Shown: positions 53,261-63,677 of the stretch, piece after piece
Position numbering within the stretch: the first letter of the stretch is position 1
How the letters are laid out: each line of letters starts with the position of its first letter
Assembly (NCBI GenBank): GCA_903834765.1
Contig: CAILKE010000057.1
Span: 18,726-82,725 of the forward strand
Length of the DNA: 64,000 nt
From: an uncultured Bacteroidota bacterium
Lineage (GTDB): Bacteria; Bacteroidota; Bacteroidia; B-17B0; Aurantibacillaceae
Direction of reading: 5' to 3'
Position numbers and translations under genes: made by a program
The notes under the pieces: generated by a model
Told to the model about the DNA's origin: nothing
Database searches by the model: none
The model's input: the letters and a program-made list of their open reading frames with translations, nothing else

Positions 53261-53497
53261 ATGAACTCAAATAAACACATACATACAAAAATTGTTACTT
53301 CAACTAATTTAATAGGCGAATCAAATCACCGTAATTATTTAACTGTGCAAGCTGATTATGGTTTTGCTCAAAGAGGTGGCGTTCAATTTCCTTACATCAG
53401 TTCTTCTCATGCTACTCGTTTAATAAGCGATGTTAATATTTTAACTTCTCAAGAAAACAAACAAATCGTTTTTTCGGAATCAATATTTAGTAATTAA
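53261..53497 (+). CDS. 78-residue protein of unknown function in the sulfur locus
   Basis: MNSNKHIHTKIVTSTNLIGE begins a 78-residue polar protein with Ser/Asn/His-rich sequence (GGVQFPYISSSHATRLISDVNI) and no Cys. It lacks a signal peptide, membrane segment and any motif I recognise. It lies between the leader hairpins and metY, in the same orientation, 89 bases ahead of metY. It may be a small regulator, a second leader-like frame, or a fragment. Codon use is unremarkable. I am not sure it is expressed. Confidence 0.45.
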   Translation: MNSNKHIHTKIVTSTNLIGESNHRNYLTVQADYGFAQRGGVQFPYISSSHATRLISDVNILTSQENKQIVFSESIFSN

Positions 53498-53538
53498 CGC
53501 TTAAAACCCTTTGCTTAAAGGGAATGTAAGCATAATAA

Positions 53539-54930
<1,392 letters not shown>

Positions 54931-54941
54931 TATTTTAATGT

Positions 54942-54974
54942 AAACCTATCAGGTTTTGAAAATCTGATAGGTTT
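54942..54974 (+). repeat. Hairpin repeat between metY and metX
   Basis: AAACCTATCAG (54942-54952) pairs with CTGATAGGTTT (54964-54974), 11 base pairs with an 11-base loop. There is no strong T-run. The sequence is like a palindromic unit seen widely in Bacteroidota genomes. It may reduce transcription or stabilise the upstream message. Confidence 0.6.
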
Positions 54975-54994
54975 AATTAATAAAAACTAAAATC

Positions 54995-56035
54995 ATGTCT
55001 ATACAAATATACAAATACAACAAGCGATTTCAGTTAGAGAGCGGATTATCACTTCCTCAATTGGAAATTGCTTACCATACTTTCGGTACTTTGAATGCGG
55101 ATAAGAGCAACGTAATTTGGGTTTCCCATGCATTAACGGCAAACAGTGATGTGTTTGATTGGTGGCCGGGTTTATTTGGTGAAAACGATTTTTTTAATCC
55201 TAAAGATTATTTTATTGTGTGTGCTAATAACTTAGGTTCATGTTATGGTACAACAGGTCCTTTAAGTATTAACCCAGATACCAACACATCCTGGTTCAGT
55301 TATTTCCCCCTAATTACTATTAGAGATATGGCTAAGACTTTACAAGTGTTAAAAGAGTATTTGGGAATTGAAAAAATTCATACACTCATTGGAGGTTCGC
55401 AAGGCGGACAAATAGCTCAAGAATGGGTATTGCAAAACCCTCATTTAACAGATAATTTAATTTTAATTGCTACGAATTCAAACCATTCTCCTTGGGGTAT
55501 TGCATTTAACGAGTCTCAACGTTTAGCAATCAAAGCTGACAGAACATATTTTGGAAATACAGTTGCTGGAGGTGAGAAAGGTTTGCAAGCAGCTCGTAGT
55601 ATTGCATTGCTAAGTTATAGAAATTACAATACCTATAATAGTACTCAGAAGAATATCGGTAATAATAATATTAATAACCATGCAGCTTCCTCTTATCAAC
55701 GTTATCAGGGAGAGAAGCTTGTAAAGCGTTTTAATGCATACTCCTATGTTCGTTTATCTGAAGCAATGGATTCTCATAATGTTGCGCGTGAAAGAGCTTA
55801 TAGTGTGGAAACCGTCTTAAATGGTATTGAAGTTTCAACTTTAGTAATAGGTGTTACTTCAGATATTCTTTTTCCTACTAGCGAACAGCAAGCATTGGCT
55901 AAAGATATTCCAAATGCTATCTATAGTGAAATTGATTCATTATACGGACACGATGGATTTTTAATTGAAACAGCGCAGTTAACAAAGCATATTCAAAATT
56001 ATTATGAAACACAAAAAGTAAAAAGTAAAAAGTAA
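54995..56035 (+). CDS. metX: Homoserine O-acetyltransferase (MetX)
   Basis: 346 residues of the alpha/beta hydrolase-type MetX family. ESGLSLPQLEIAYHTFGTLNADKSNVIWVSHALTANSD is the conserved N-terminus, with GSCYGTTGP next. IGGSQGGQIAQEWVLQNP has the nucleophile Ser, and VIGVTSDILFPTSEQQ plus LYGHDGFLIE supply the Asp and His. It acetylates homoserine with acetyl-CoA, feeding metY/metZ. It is 18 bases ahead of the homoserine dehydrogenase gene, which makes its substrate. Confidence 0.94.
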   Translation: MSIQIYKYNKRFQLESGLSLPQLEIAYHTFGTLNADKSNVIWVSHALTANSDVFDWWPGLFGENDFFNPKDYFIVCANNLGSCYGTTGPLSINPDTNTSWFSYFPLITIRDMAKTLQVLKEYLGIEKIHTLIGGSQGGQIAQEWVLQNPHLTDNLILIATNSNHSPWGIAFNESQRLAIKADRTYFGNTVAGGEKGLQAARSIALLSYRNYNTYNSTQKNIGNNNINNHAASSYQRYQGEKLVKRFNAYSYVRLSEAMDSHNVARERAYSVETVLNGIEVSTLVIGVTSDILFPTSEQQALAKDIPNAIYSEIDSLYGHDGFLIETAQLTKHIQNYYETQKVKSKK

Positions 56036-56053
56036 CAATATAAAAATATAACA

Positions 56054-57304
56054 ATGAGTAAGAAATTAAAAATAGGATTGTTCGGATTTGGATGCGTAGG
56101 ACAAGGTCTTTACCACGTTTTAAATAACAGCACAGGTTTCAAAGCCGATATCGTAAAGATTGCAGTGAAGAATAAAAATAAAGCTCGCACAGTAGGAACA
56201 GAGTTAATTACCTATGATAAATGGGAAATTTTAAATAACCCCGAAATAGATGTGGTAGTTGAATTAATTGATGATGCGGACGAAGCATTTAAAATAGTTA
56301 GCGAGGCTCTTAAAAGAGGTAAGCATGTGGTAACAGCAAATAAAAAATTATTAGCTACACATTTAGAAGAATTATACCGATTGCAAAAAGAAAACAATGT
56401 GTCATTATTATACGAAGCTTCAGCTTGTGGAAGTATACCAATCATTCGTTCTTTAGAAGAATATTTTGATAATGAAGAGTTAGAAAAAGTGTCTGGTATT
56501 TTTAATGGTACCACCAATTACATTTTAACTAAAACGATTGCTGAAAAATTGTCTTATGCAGATGCTTTGAAACAGGCACAAGACAAAGGTTTTGCTGAAT
56601 CTGATCCTACAAATGATGTGGAAGGATATGATGCTAAGTTTAAATCTGTTATTATTGCGTTACATGCTTTTGGTTTAATAATTAATCAAGAAGAAGTATT
56701 AAATATTGGAATCACAACTTTACATGAAAATGATATTAAGTACGCTTCTGAAAAAGGATACAAAATTAAATTAACACCCATTATTCAGCGGTTAGGGGAT
56801 GATAAAGTAAGTGTATTTGTTGCGCCTAGATTCATTAAAGAGCATAATCATTTATATAATGTAGATAATGAATTTAATGGAGTAATAGTGGAAGGTAAAT
56901 TTTCCGGCGAACAATTCTTGCAAGGAAGAGGAGCTGGTTCTTATCCTACTGGCGCAGCAGTGTTATCTGATATTTCTGCTTTGTCTCATGGGTATAAGTA
57001 TGAATTTAAAAAGTACGCACAAAAACATGCGCCAACTTTTACAAATGACGTAGTTATTGAGGCTTATTTCAGATACAATAATAGCGATGATTTAAAGCAA
57101 ATTGAATTTGATGAAATATCTGAAAAGTATACAAGTAAAAATTATCACTATGTTGTTGGTAAAGTGAATTTGACAAACTTAATCGCAAACCGTGATTATA
57201 TATTAAAGCATAATTTATTTATTTCTTTAGTAGATGAGAAAGTTAGTTTGGCTAAAGAAGAAACAAAGAAAACAGTACTAAAAAAAGAAACAGTTAATTA
57301 TTAA
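56054..57304 (+). CDS. hom: Homoserine dehydrogenase
   Basis: 416 residues. The Rossmann motif is GLFGFGCVGQGLYHVL (residues 8-23); VVTANKKLLATHLEEL and ASACGSIPIIRSLEEYF follow; GIFNGTTNYILTK and AQDKGFAESDPTNDVEGYDAKFK are the homoserine dehydrogenase signature with the catalytic Lys/Asp. It reduces aspartate semialdehyde to homoserine. The C-terminal ~85 residues (FKKYAQKHAPTF ... SLVDEK) are not an obvious ACT domain, so feedback control by threonine is unclear. It is stand-alone, not fused to aspartokinase. Confidence 0.92.
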   Translation: MSKKLKIGLFGFGCVGQGLYHVLNNSTGFKADIVKIAVKNKNKARTVGTELITYDKWEILNNPEIDVVVELIDDADEAFKIVSEALKRGKHVVTANKKLLATHLEELYRLQKENNVSLLYEASACGSIPIIRSLEEYFDNEELEKVSGIFNGTTNYILTKTIAEKLSYADALKQAQDKGFAESDPTNDVEGYDAKFKSVIIALHAFGLIINQEEVLNIGITTLHENDIKYASEKGYKIKLTPIIQRLGDDKVSVFVAPRFIKEHNHLYNVDNEFNGVIVEGKFSGEQFLQGRGAGSYPTGAAVLSDISALSHGYKYEFKKYAQKHAPTFTNDVVIEAYFRYNNSDDLKQIEFDEISEKYTSKNYHYVVGKVNLTNLIANRDYILKHNLFISLVDEKVSLAKEETKKTVLKKETVNY

Positions 57305-57326
57305 TCATATTAAAATCAATAAAAAA

Positions 57327-57962
57327 ATGTCAATTAGATTAGGAGATATCGCACCAGACTTTTTAGCAGAGTCAAGCGAAGGGAATATTAAATTTCATCA
57401 ATGGTTAGGTGACAGCTGGGCTGTATTATTTAGCCACCCAGCAGATTTTACACCTGTTTGCACAACTGAGTTAGGAAGTGTAGCTAAATTTAAACCAGAA
57501 TTTGATAAACGAGGTGTAAAAGTAATTGCGCTAAGTGTTGACTCTGTTGAGTCACATTTACAATGGATTAAGGATATTAATGAAACACAAAATACAGTTA
57601 TAAATTACCCAATTATTGCTGATCCAACCTTTGAAGTTTCGAATTTATATGGCTTTGTTCATCCAAATGCATCTGATAAATTTACTGTACGTTCTGTGGT
57701 AATTATTGGTCCAGATAAAAAAGTGAAATTATTAATTACTTATCCAGCATCTACTGGAAGAAACTTTACTGAAATTTTAAGAGTGATAGACTCGTTACAA
57801 TTAACTGCTAATTACAGTGTTGCAACGCCAGCCAATTGGAAACAAGGTGAAGATGTTGTTGTAATTCCTGCGATTAAAACAGAAGATATTCCTGCTAAAT
57901 TTCCTAAGGGATTTACTGAAATTAAACCTTACTTAAGAACTACTCCACAACCTAATTTATAG
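57327..57962 (+). CDS. 1-Cys peroxiredoxin (Prx6/AhpC-TSA family)
   Basis: 211 residues. The peroxidatic Cys is in HPADFTPVCTTELG (about residue 47), with the conserved Thr and Pro before it; VIALSVDSVESHLQWIKDI and the long C-terminal domain (VATPANWKQGEDVVVIPAI ... KGFTEIKPYLRTTPQ) are typical of the Prx6 class. It reduces H2O2 and organic peroxides in the cytosol. It follows hom by 22 bases and probably shares the transcript, which links thiol peroxide defence to sulfur assimilation. Confidence 0.93.
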   Translation: MSIRLGDIAPDFLAESSEGNIKFHQWLGDSWAVLFSHPADFTPVCTTELGSVAKFKPEFDKRGVKVIALSVDSVESHLQWIKDINETQNTVINYPIIADPTFEVSNLYGFVHPNASDKFTVRSVVIIGPDKKVKLLITYPASTGRNFTEILRVIDSLQLTANYSVATPANWKQGEDVVVIPAIKTEDIPAKFPKGFTEIKPYLRTTPQPNL

Positions 57963-57974
57963 TAAATTAAAATC

Positions 57975-58569
57975 ATGAATATCTAACGCATTAGAACCAG
58001 AAACATACTGTGATAAAAATTTAGTAATTGCAGGAGGAGGTGATAGTGCTTTAGCTTGGACTATCTTTTTAGCAAATGTTGCAAAAAAAGTAACACTTGT
58101 TCATCGTAGCGAATCCTTTAGGGGAGCTCCAGATAGTGTAAATAAAGTGATGTCTTTGGCAACAGAAGGCAAAATCGATTTATTATTGAATACCAATTTA
58201 ACGAAGGTTAGTGGTGATGCAATCTTAAAAAGTGTATCCGTGATTGACTCTAAAACTCAAGAAGAGAAAACTATTGTTGCTGATAATTTAATTCCTTTAT
58301 TTGGTCTAAGTCCTAAATTAGGGCCAATCGAAAAGTGGGGTTAAAATATTGATAAAAATGCCATTGAAGTTAATCCAGACGATTACTCAACCAATATCGA
58401 AGGCGTTTATGCAATTGGAGATATCAATACATACAAAAACAAATTGAAGTTGATTTTATGTGGTTTTCACGAAGCAGCTTTAATGAGTCATAGTGCTTAT
58501 AAATAAATCAATCCAGGGGTAAAGTATACCATGAAATATACTACTGTAAATGGTATAAATGAGTTTTAA
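57975..58569 (+). pseudogene. Decayed C-terminal fragment of a type 2 ferredoxin-NADP reductase
   Basis: One frame from 57988 to 58569 reads as the second half of the thioredoxin-reductase-like ferredoxin/flavodoxin-NADP reductase: LVIAGGGDSALAWTIFLA (NADP-binding GGGDS), VTLVHRSESFRGAPDS, LIPLFGLSPKLGPIEKWG, then [19 protein letters not shown]. Two in-frame TAA codons interrupt it, at 58342-58344 (where Leu is expected after KWG) and 58504-58506 (after SAYK). The N-terminal FAD half is missing; only an ATG at 57975 with a short out-of-frame start remains. It looks like a deletion followed by nonsense mutations. The peroxiredoxin and OsmC genes flank it. Confidence 0.9.
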
Positions 58570-58576
58570 ATTTGGT

Positions 58577-58584
58577 TATCTTTG
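58577..58584 (+). promoter_or_regulatory. Candidate -7 box TATCTTTG for the OsmC gene
   Basis: TATCTTTG is the same box as in the toxin-antitoxin promoter and ends 14 bases before the ATG at 58599. A TTTG at -33 is not evident. It would let the OsmC-metZ-cysDN part be expressed apart from the riboswitch transcript. Confidence 0.4.
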
Positions 58585-58598
58585 AAGAAAAACATCCT

Positions 58599-59018
58599 AT
58601 GCGTATTAATTTAAAAAGACTCGATTCAGATTTTAATTTTGAAGCGATCAATGAAGATGGTAATAGTATATCTATTGATGGTGCACCTGCAATTGGAGGA
58701 CATAATAAAGGAATGCGTCCAATGCAATTATTGTTGGCTGCTTTAGGCGGTTGCAGTGCAATTGATATAATTTCTATTTTAAGAAAACAAAAACAAGAAA
58801 TTGAGTCGTTTGATATTGAAGTGGATGGAGAGAGAGAGCCAGTTGGTATCGAAGGTTATTCATTATTTAAAACTATCGAAGTACATTTTATTTTAAAAGG
58901 AAATTTAGATAAAGATAAAGTAGATAGAGCAGTTAAATTATCAATGGAAAAATATTGTTCGGTGACAAAAACATTAGAGCCAACGGCTAAAATTACTTAT
59001 AAGGTAACTATTAATTAA
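58599..59018 (+). CDS. OsmC/Ohr family peroxide-related thiol protein
   Basis: 139 residues from the ATG at 58599 (a TTG at 58572 would add nine residues). The two reactive Cys of the OsmC fold are in ALGGCSAIDIISIL and MEKYCSVTKTLE, with a Glu/Arg-containing VDGEREPVG segment between. It probably reduces organic or inorganic peroxides, or binds sulfur species, in the cytosol. Its stop is 8 bases ahead of metZ, so the two are co-transcribed. Some OsmC-type proteins sit with sulfur genes, as here. Confidence 0.9.
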   Translation: MRINLKRLDSDFNFEAINEDGNSISIDGAPAIGGHNKGMRPMQLLLAALGGCSAIDIISILRKQKQEIESFDIEVDGEREPVGIEGYSLFKTIEVHFILKGNLDKDKVDRAVKLSMEKYCSVTKTLEPTAKITYKVTIN

Positions 59019-59026
59019 ACTTATTT

Positions 59027-60193
59027 ATGGAAAACAAACAATTTGAAACACAGGCCATCAGAGCTCAATTTGAACGAACTGATAATAATGAGCATTCTGT
59101 TCCATTATACTTAACCTCCAGTTTTATTTTTGATACTGCAGAGGAAATGCGTGCAGCTTTTAATGAAGAGTCGGATGATTTTATTTATTCTCGTTATGTG
59201 AATCCAAACACGAATGAGTTTATTAATAAAGTTTGTTTGTTGGAAGGTGCTGAAACTGGTTTTGCAACTGCTTCAGGAATGGCAGCAATATTTACAACCT
59301 TTATGTCTCTTTTAAAATCAGGAGATCATGTGGTTTCTTGTTCTTCTGTATTTGGAGCAACGCATGCTGTGTTTACAAAGTATTTTCCGAAATGGAATAT
59401 TACTTATTCTTATTTCAATACCAACAATGTTGCTGAAATTGAAAAGTTATTTAAGCCAGAAACTAAATTCATTTATTTAGAAACGCCTACTAATCCTGCT
59501 ATTGAATTAATTGATTTAGAATTAGTAGCTAAAGTTGCTAAGAAACATAATGTCTTATTAATAGTTGATAATTGTTTCGCGACTCCTTATTTACAAAATC
59601 CAATTAAGCATGGTGCTGATTTAGTAATTCATTCAGCTACTAAATATATGGATGGACAGGGAAGAGTTCTAGGAGGTGTTGTAGTTGGAAAAAAAGAATT
59701 AGTTCATGATATTTATTTGTTTGGAAGATTAACTGGCCCGTCTATGAGTCCTTTTAATGCTTGGATATTGAGTAAGAGTTTGGAGACGTTGGCATTGCGT
59801 ATGGATAGACATTGTGAGAATGCCTTATACGTTGCTCAAAAACTAGAAGGGCATACACAATTAGAAAATGTTTCTTATCCATTTTTACCATCACACCCTC
59901 ATCATGCGATTGCTCAAAAACAAATGAAAGCTGGAGGTGGTATTATTACAATTACTTTGAAGGGTGGTTATGATGCTGCCAAACAATTTTTAGATAAATT
60001 ACAAATGATAAAAATATCACCAAATTTAGGTGATGCAAGAAGTATTGTGACGCATCCGGCATCTTCAACTCATTGTAAACTAAGTGAAGCTGAAAGATTA
60101 AATGTTGGGATTACTCCAGGTTTAATTCGGGTATCTATTGGCTTAGAAAATAAAGAAGATATTTTAAATGATTTGTTACAGGCGTTGAAATAA
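59027..60193 (+). CDS. metZ: O-succinyl/acetylhomoserine sulfhydrylase-type PLP enzyme (MetZ-like)
   Basis: 388 residues. QFETQAIRAQFERTDNNEHSVPLYLTSSF, YSRYVNPNTNEFINKVCLLEGAE, ASGMAAIFT, LIVDNCFATPYLQNP and HSATKYMDGQGRVLGGVVVG (with the PLP Lys) match the MetZ branch of Cys/Met-metabolism enzymes. THPASSTHCKLSEAER and GLIRVSIGLEN complete the family end. It makes homocysteine from an activated homoserine and sulfide, or cystathionine from cysteine. Two such enzymes (this and metY) lie in one locus. Substrate is inferred from family only. Confidence 0.88.
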   Translation: MENKQFETQAIRAQFERTDNNEHSVPLYLTSSFIFDTAEEMRAAFNEESDDFIYSRYVNPNTNEFINKVCLLEGAETGFATASGMAAIFTTFMSLLKSGDHVVSCSSVFGATHAVFTKYFPKWNITYSYFNTNNVAEIEKLFKPETKFIYLETPTNPAIELIDLELVAKVAKKHNVLLIVDNCFATPYLQNPIKHGADLVIHSATKYMDGQGRVLGGVVVGKKELVHDIYLFGRLTGPSMSPFNAWILSKSLETLALRMDRHCENALYVAQKLEGHTQLENVSYPFLPSHPHHAIAQKQMKAGGGIITITLKGGYDAAKQFLDKLQMIKISPNLGDARSIVTHPASSTHCKLSEAERLNVGITPGLIRVSIGLENKEDILNDLLQALK

Positions 60194-60194
60194 T

Positions 60195-60292
60195 TTAACC
60201 GCAAAGAGGCAAAGTAGGCACAAAGAAAATAAGAGAAATAATATCACAATACAAAGCTTGTCATTTCGAGCGAAGACGAGAAGCGAAAAAAT
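60195..60292. repeat. Two dispersed-repeat fragments upstream of cysD
   Basis: aaccgcaaagaggcaaagtag with a following cacaaag at 60199-60225 is of the gcaaag-type repeat. TGTCATTTCGAGCGAAGACG at 60259-60278 is of another common non-coding type. Both lie in the 106-base metZ-cysD gap. Confidence 0.5.
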
Positions 60293-60299
60293 ACAGATT

Positions 60300-61205
60300 A
60301 TGAAGAGTAAAGATTATTTAGATGAGTTAGAAGCAGAAGCAATTTATATTTTGCGAGAAGTTGCCGGGCAATTTGATAGACCTGCTTTATTATTTAGTGG
60401 CGGTAAGGATAGTATTTGTTTGGTGCATTTAGCATTAAAAGCTTTTCGCCCCGGTAAATTCCCTTTTCCATTGGTTCATGTTGATACTGGTCATAATTTT
60501 GAAGAAGCAATTACCTACCGTGATAATTTAGCCAAGAAAATAGATGAAAAATTAATTGTTCGTTATGTAGCAGATACCATTAAAGCTAAAAAACTTCAAG
60601 ATGGTAAAGGTAAATTTCCAAGTCGTAATGGTTTGCAAACATATACCCTATTAGATGTGATTGAAGAATTTGAATTTGATGCTTGTATTGGTGGAGCTCG
60701 AAGAGATGAAGAAAAAGCTAGGGCAAAGGAACGAATCTTTTCTGTAAGAGATGAATTTGGTCAATGGGATCCGAAAATGCAAAGACCTGAATTATGGAAT
60801 ATTTATAATGGTAAAATAAACAAAGGTGAAAACGTTAGGGTATTTCCAATAAGTAATTGGACAGAATTAGATGTTTGGAATTATATTAAACGAGAAAATA
60901 TTGAATTGCCTTCTATTTATTTTACACACGAACGTGAATGTATCTTAACTGAAAGTGGACAGTTAATGAATACAAATGAATTTGTTACTATTGAAGATAA
61001 AGATGTGATTGTAAATAGGAATGTACGATACAGAACTGTTGGCGACATGACTTGTACAGCAGCAATTGAAAGTGAAGCGTATACAGTTGATGATATTATT
61101 TCTGAATTGAAAGAAGCAAAAATAAGTGAGCGAGGAGCAACACGTATGGATGATAGAGTGAGTGAAGCAGCAATGGAAGACAGAAAAAAAGGGGGATACT
61201 TCTAA
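60300..61205 (+). CDS. cysD: Sulfate adenylyltransferase subunit 2
   Basis: 301 residues from the ATG at 60300; a frame extended to 60258 runs through a repeat and is not conserved. The PP-loop is FSGGKDSICLVHLALKAF (residues 32-49). HVDTGHNFEEAITYRD, GGARRDEEKARAKERIFS, NWTELDVWNYIKRENIELPSIYFTHER and GDMTCTAAIESEAYTVDDI are all CysD features. It adenylates sulfate to APS, driven by GTP hydrolysis of CysN, whose gene follows. It starts cysteine synthesis from sulfate. Confidence 0.95.
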   Translation: MKSKDYLDELEAEAIYILREVAGQFDRPALLFSGGKDSICLVHLALKAFRPGKFPFPLVHVDTGHNFEEAITYRDNLAKKIDEKLIVRYVADTIKAKKLQDGKGKFPSRNGLQTYTLLDVIEEFEFDACIGGARRDEEKARAKERIFSVRDEFGQWDPKMQRPELWNIYNGKINKGENVRVFPISNWTELDVWNYIKRENIELPSIYFTHERECILTESGQLMNTNEFVTIEDKDVIVNRNVRYRTVGDMTCTAAIESEAYTVDDIISELKEAKISERGATRMDDRVSEAAMEDRKKGGYF

Positions 61206-61292
61206 GAATCAGATAAAAGATAAATGACAAAAGATTAAAGAGAATAATTTATCCTGAGTCATTTATCATAAATCATTAATCAAATTAAACAT

Positions 61293-62537
61293 ATGCAACT
61301 ATTAAGATTTTTTACAGCAGGAAACGTAGATGACGGAAAGAGTACACTCATTGGTCGTTTATTGTATGATAGTAATTCTATTTCAACAGATATTATTGAA
61401 ACATTAACCCGTCAGAGTAAAACAACAGGAACTAATACGGAAATTGATTTGGCTTTATTAACCGATGGCTTGCGAGCAGAGCGCGAGCAAGGAATTACAA
61501 TTGATGTGGCATACAAATATTTTAGTACAGATAAACGTAAATTTATAATTGCAGATACGCCTGGCCATATTCAGTATACGCGCAATATGTTTACAGGTGC
61601 TTCTAATGCTAATTTGGCTATTATTTTAGTGGATGCAAGAAATGGTATTACCGATCAAACAAAGCGTCATAGTATTATTTCTGCAATTTTAGGAATACCG
61701 CATGTATTGGTATGTATTAATAAAATGGATTTGGTTAATTACACAGAAGATAAGTACAAACAAATTGAATCTGATTACTTGACTTTTGCTAAGCAATTAA
61801 ATTTAAAAGATATTTCTTTTATTCCAGCTAGCGCTTTAGCTGGAGATAATGTGGTAACTAAATCTGCTAAAATGACTTGGTATAAAGGAAAACCTTTATT
61901 AGAATTTTTAGAAACAATTGAAATTACTGAAGCCAAACAAACCGATGTTTCTCGTTTTCAAGTGCAGTATGTAATTCGTCCGCAAACCGATGAATTGCAT
62001 GATTACAGAGGTTTTGCAGGTAGAGTGGTTAGCGGTTCTTATAAAAAGGGACAACGAGTAACGGTGTTGCCTTCGGGGATTGAAAGTACGATTGATAAAT
62101 TAGAAGTCAATCAGGAAGAAGTAGAATTTGCAGAGACAAATACACCTATTGTTCTTCACTTAAAAGATGATGTAGACATTAGTAGAGGAAATTCTATTGT
62201 GCCAACCGAGTATTTGCCAAGAACAGAAAGAGAATTCACTGCTACGATTTGTTGGATGGATAACGCTTCATATATTCCAGGACAAAAAATATTACTTCAA
62301 CAAAATTCGTTTAGAACAAAAGCAATAGTAAAAGAAGTTATTAGTAAAGTTGATATTCATTCATTTAAGGCTTTGGATAGTGACGGAACGATGAATCTCA
62401 ATGATATTTGTAAAGTGTTGATCAAAACAGCAGAGCCAATTAGTTTTGATAGTTATTTAGATAATAGAAATTCTGGTTCATTTATTTTAATTAACGAAAA
62501 TACCAATAATACAATTGCAGCCGGTACTATTGATTAG
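61293..62537 (+). CDS. cysN: Sulfate adenylyltransferase subunit 1 (GTPase)
   Basis: 414 residues, without a fused CysC kinase. G1 is FFTAGNVDDGKSTLIGRLL (near residue 7), LRAEREQGITIDVAYKYF is the switch, G3 is IADTPGHIQYTRNM, G4 CINKMDL and the elongation-factor-like beta domains follow (FQVQYVIRPQTDELHDYRGFAG ... DICKVLIKTAEPISFDSY). GTP hydrolysis drives sulfate adenylylation by CysD. It is the last gene of the sulfur locus; APS kinase or APS reductase is not seen in the window. Confidence 0.95.
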   Translation: MQLLRFFTAGNVDDGKSTLIGRLLYDSNSISTDIIETLTRQSKTTGTNTEIDLALLTDGLRAEREQGITIDVAYKYFSTDKRKFIIADTPGHIQYTRNMFTGASNANLAIILVDARNGITDQTKRHSIISAILGIPHVLVCINKMDLVNYTEDKYKQIESDYLTFAKQLNLKDISFIPASALAGDNVVTKSAKMTWYKGKPLLEFLETIEITEAKQTDVSRFQVQYVIRPQTDELHDYRGFAGRVVSGSYKKGQRVTVLPSGIESTIDKLEVNQEEVEFAETNTPIVLHLKDDVDISRGNSIVPTEYLPRTEREFTATICWMDNASYIPGQKILLQQNSFRTKAIVKEVISKVDIHSFKALDSDGTMNLNDICKVLIKTAEPISFDSYLDNRNSGSFILINENTNNTIAAGTID

Positions 62538-62819
62538 GGTGTTATTATTTTTGATCTTGACACAGTTCAAATTACACTCCCTCGGATCTTAATTTAAAAC
62601 CAATGTGGTTTTAGTAATTTCTAATACCACTTCTACAATACTATCGTCTTTTAGTCAATATTTAAGATTATTTTTTTCTCAAGAAATGAAATAACGTGTC
62701 CTAGGTATTATGACTATTTCAATCAATGCGAAAGTTTGGCAATTATCTTTTTATTCGGAAATATTCTAAAAATATAACATCTATTTCTTAGTTCTTTATT
62801 TTTTTATTTTTTAAGTATT
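62538..62819. other. Possible boundary of a foreign region, no gene seen
   Basis: 282 bases with no credible frame, tRNA or clear hairpin. The base composition turns more AT-rich to the right, and both genes beyond it lie on the other strand. This is where a horizontal-transfer or assembly boundary would lie if one exists. Confidence 0.4.
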
Positions 62820-63677
62820 TTAAGCGAAGAGTGAATCAATATTTTTAATTTTCTTAATCCACTTATCTGGTTTATATTTGAGACTATCAGTAATTCCTAT
62901 GAAAAATCCTAGACTACAAGCGGTATCATAAACCTTTTTATTTGTTTCGCGATTAGAATAAATATCAGTAATTGTCATTAAACTTAAACGATGATTTAAT
63001 TCCTTCAAATTAGTAATTATCTCATCATTCGTCATATTTTCAATATGTTTAATATTAGTATTAAAGAATGCATTTAATTGCTTTACGTGAAATCTTGGTT
63101 TATGTGATGTATGATGTTTGGGGTCTCTCGAAATACCTTTTGATAATATTTTATCTTTACAAATATCTGCAATAAGATTAGTAATACGAAATGAAGGCAC
63201 ATCTTCGTCAGTTAAAGGTTTATTATTATTAATTTTCTTAAATAAATCAATAATATATTCATTATCTTTTTCTATATTATCAATTTTAATAGCATTTACA
63301 TAAACAAATTTATTACATTCCATTTGAATATCATCTTTCTCCAAATAAAGTTTTATCGCTTCATATCTATGCTGTCCATCAATCAATATAAAATTATCTG
63401 ATGATTTTTCTTTAACCGCACTTAAATGCCATTTGATATCATTATTTTCTTTAATTGAATCATAATATTCTTTAACTTTACTATCATCTATAATGCGATT
63501 ATAAACCCATTGGTCAGTATGACGTATTAATGGTCTAAATTCGATTTTAATAAGTACATTAGTATCACTTTCATCCAATATAATATATTCATTCGATGGT
63601 AAAAATAATTCATCCTCCATTGTTGGTGTTGGTATGAAAAATAAAATTATATGATTATCATTTTTTTTTCTTTTCAC
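62820..63677 (-). CDS. DGQHR-motif (ParB/Srx-like) protein of unknown function
   Basis: 285 residues from 63677, or 266 from the ATG at 63620. The central FILIDGQHRYEAIKLYLE (~118-135) is the DGQHR core of the ParB/sulfiredoxin-like fold that also occurs in DNA-modification and viral proteins. The rest is rich in Lys, Asn, Ile and Asp, with WVYNRIIDDSKVKEYYDSIKE before the motif and HHTSHKPRFHVKQLNAF after it. It could bind or hydrolyse nucleotides, or act on DNA; no function is assigned. Composition and style differ from the sulfur genes next door. Confidence 0.6.
   Translation of the reverse strand: MKRKKNDNHIILFFIPTPTMEDELFLPSNEYIILDESDTNVLIKIEFRPLIRHTDQWVYNRIIDDSKVKEYYDSIKENNDIKWHLSAVKEKSSDNFILIDGQHRYEAIKLYLEKDDIQMECNKFVYVNAIKIDNIEKDNEYIIDLFKKINNNKPLTDEDVPSFRITNLIADICKDKILSKGISRDPKHHTSHKPRFHVKQLNAFFNTNIKHIENMTNDEIITNLKELNHRLSLMTITDIYSNRETNKKVYDTACSLGFFIGITDSLKYKPDKWIKKIKNIDSLFA

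Noticed and set aside
58147..58344. A 65-codon open frame as an independent small protein
   Set aside because: It is a piece of the decayed ferredoxin-NADP reductase, continuous in frame with sequence before and after the stop codons.
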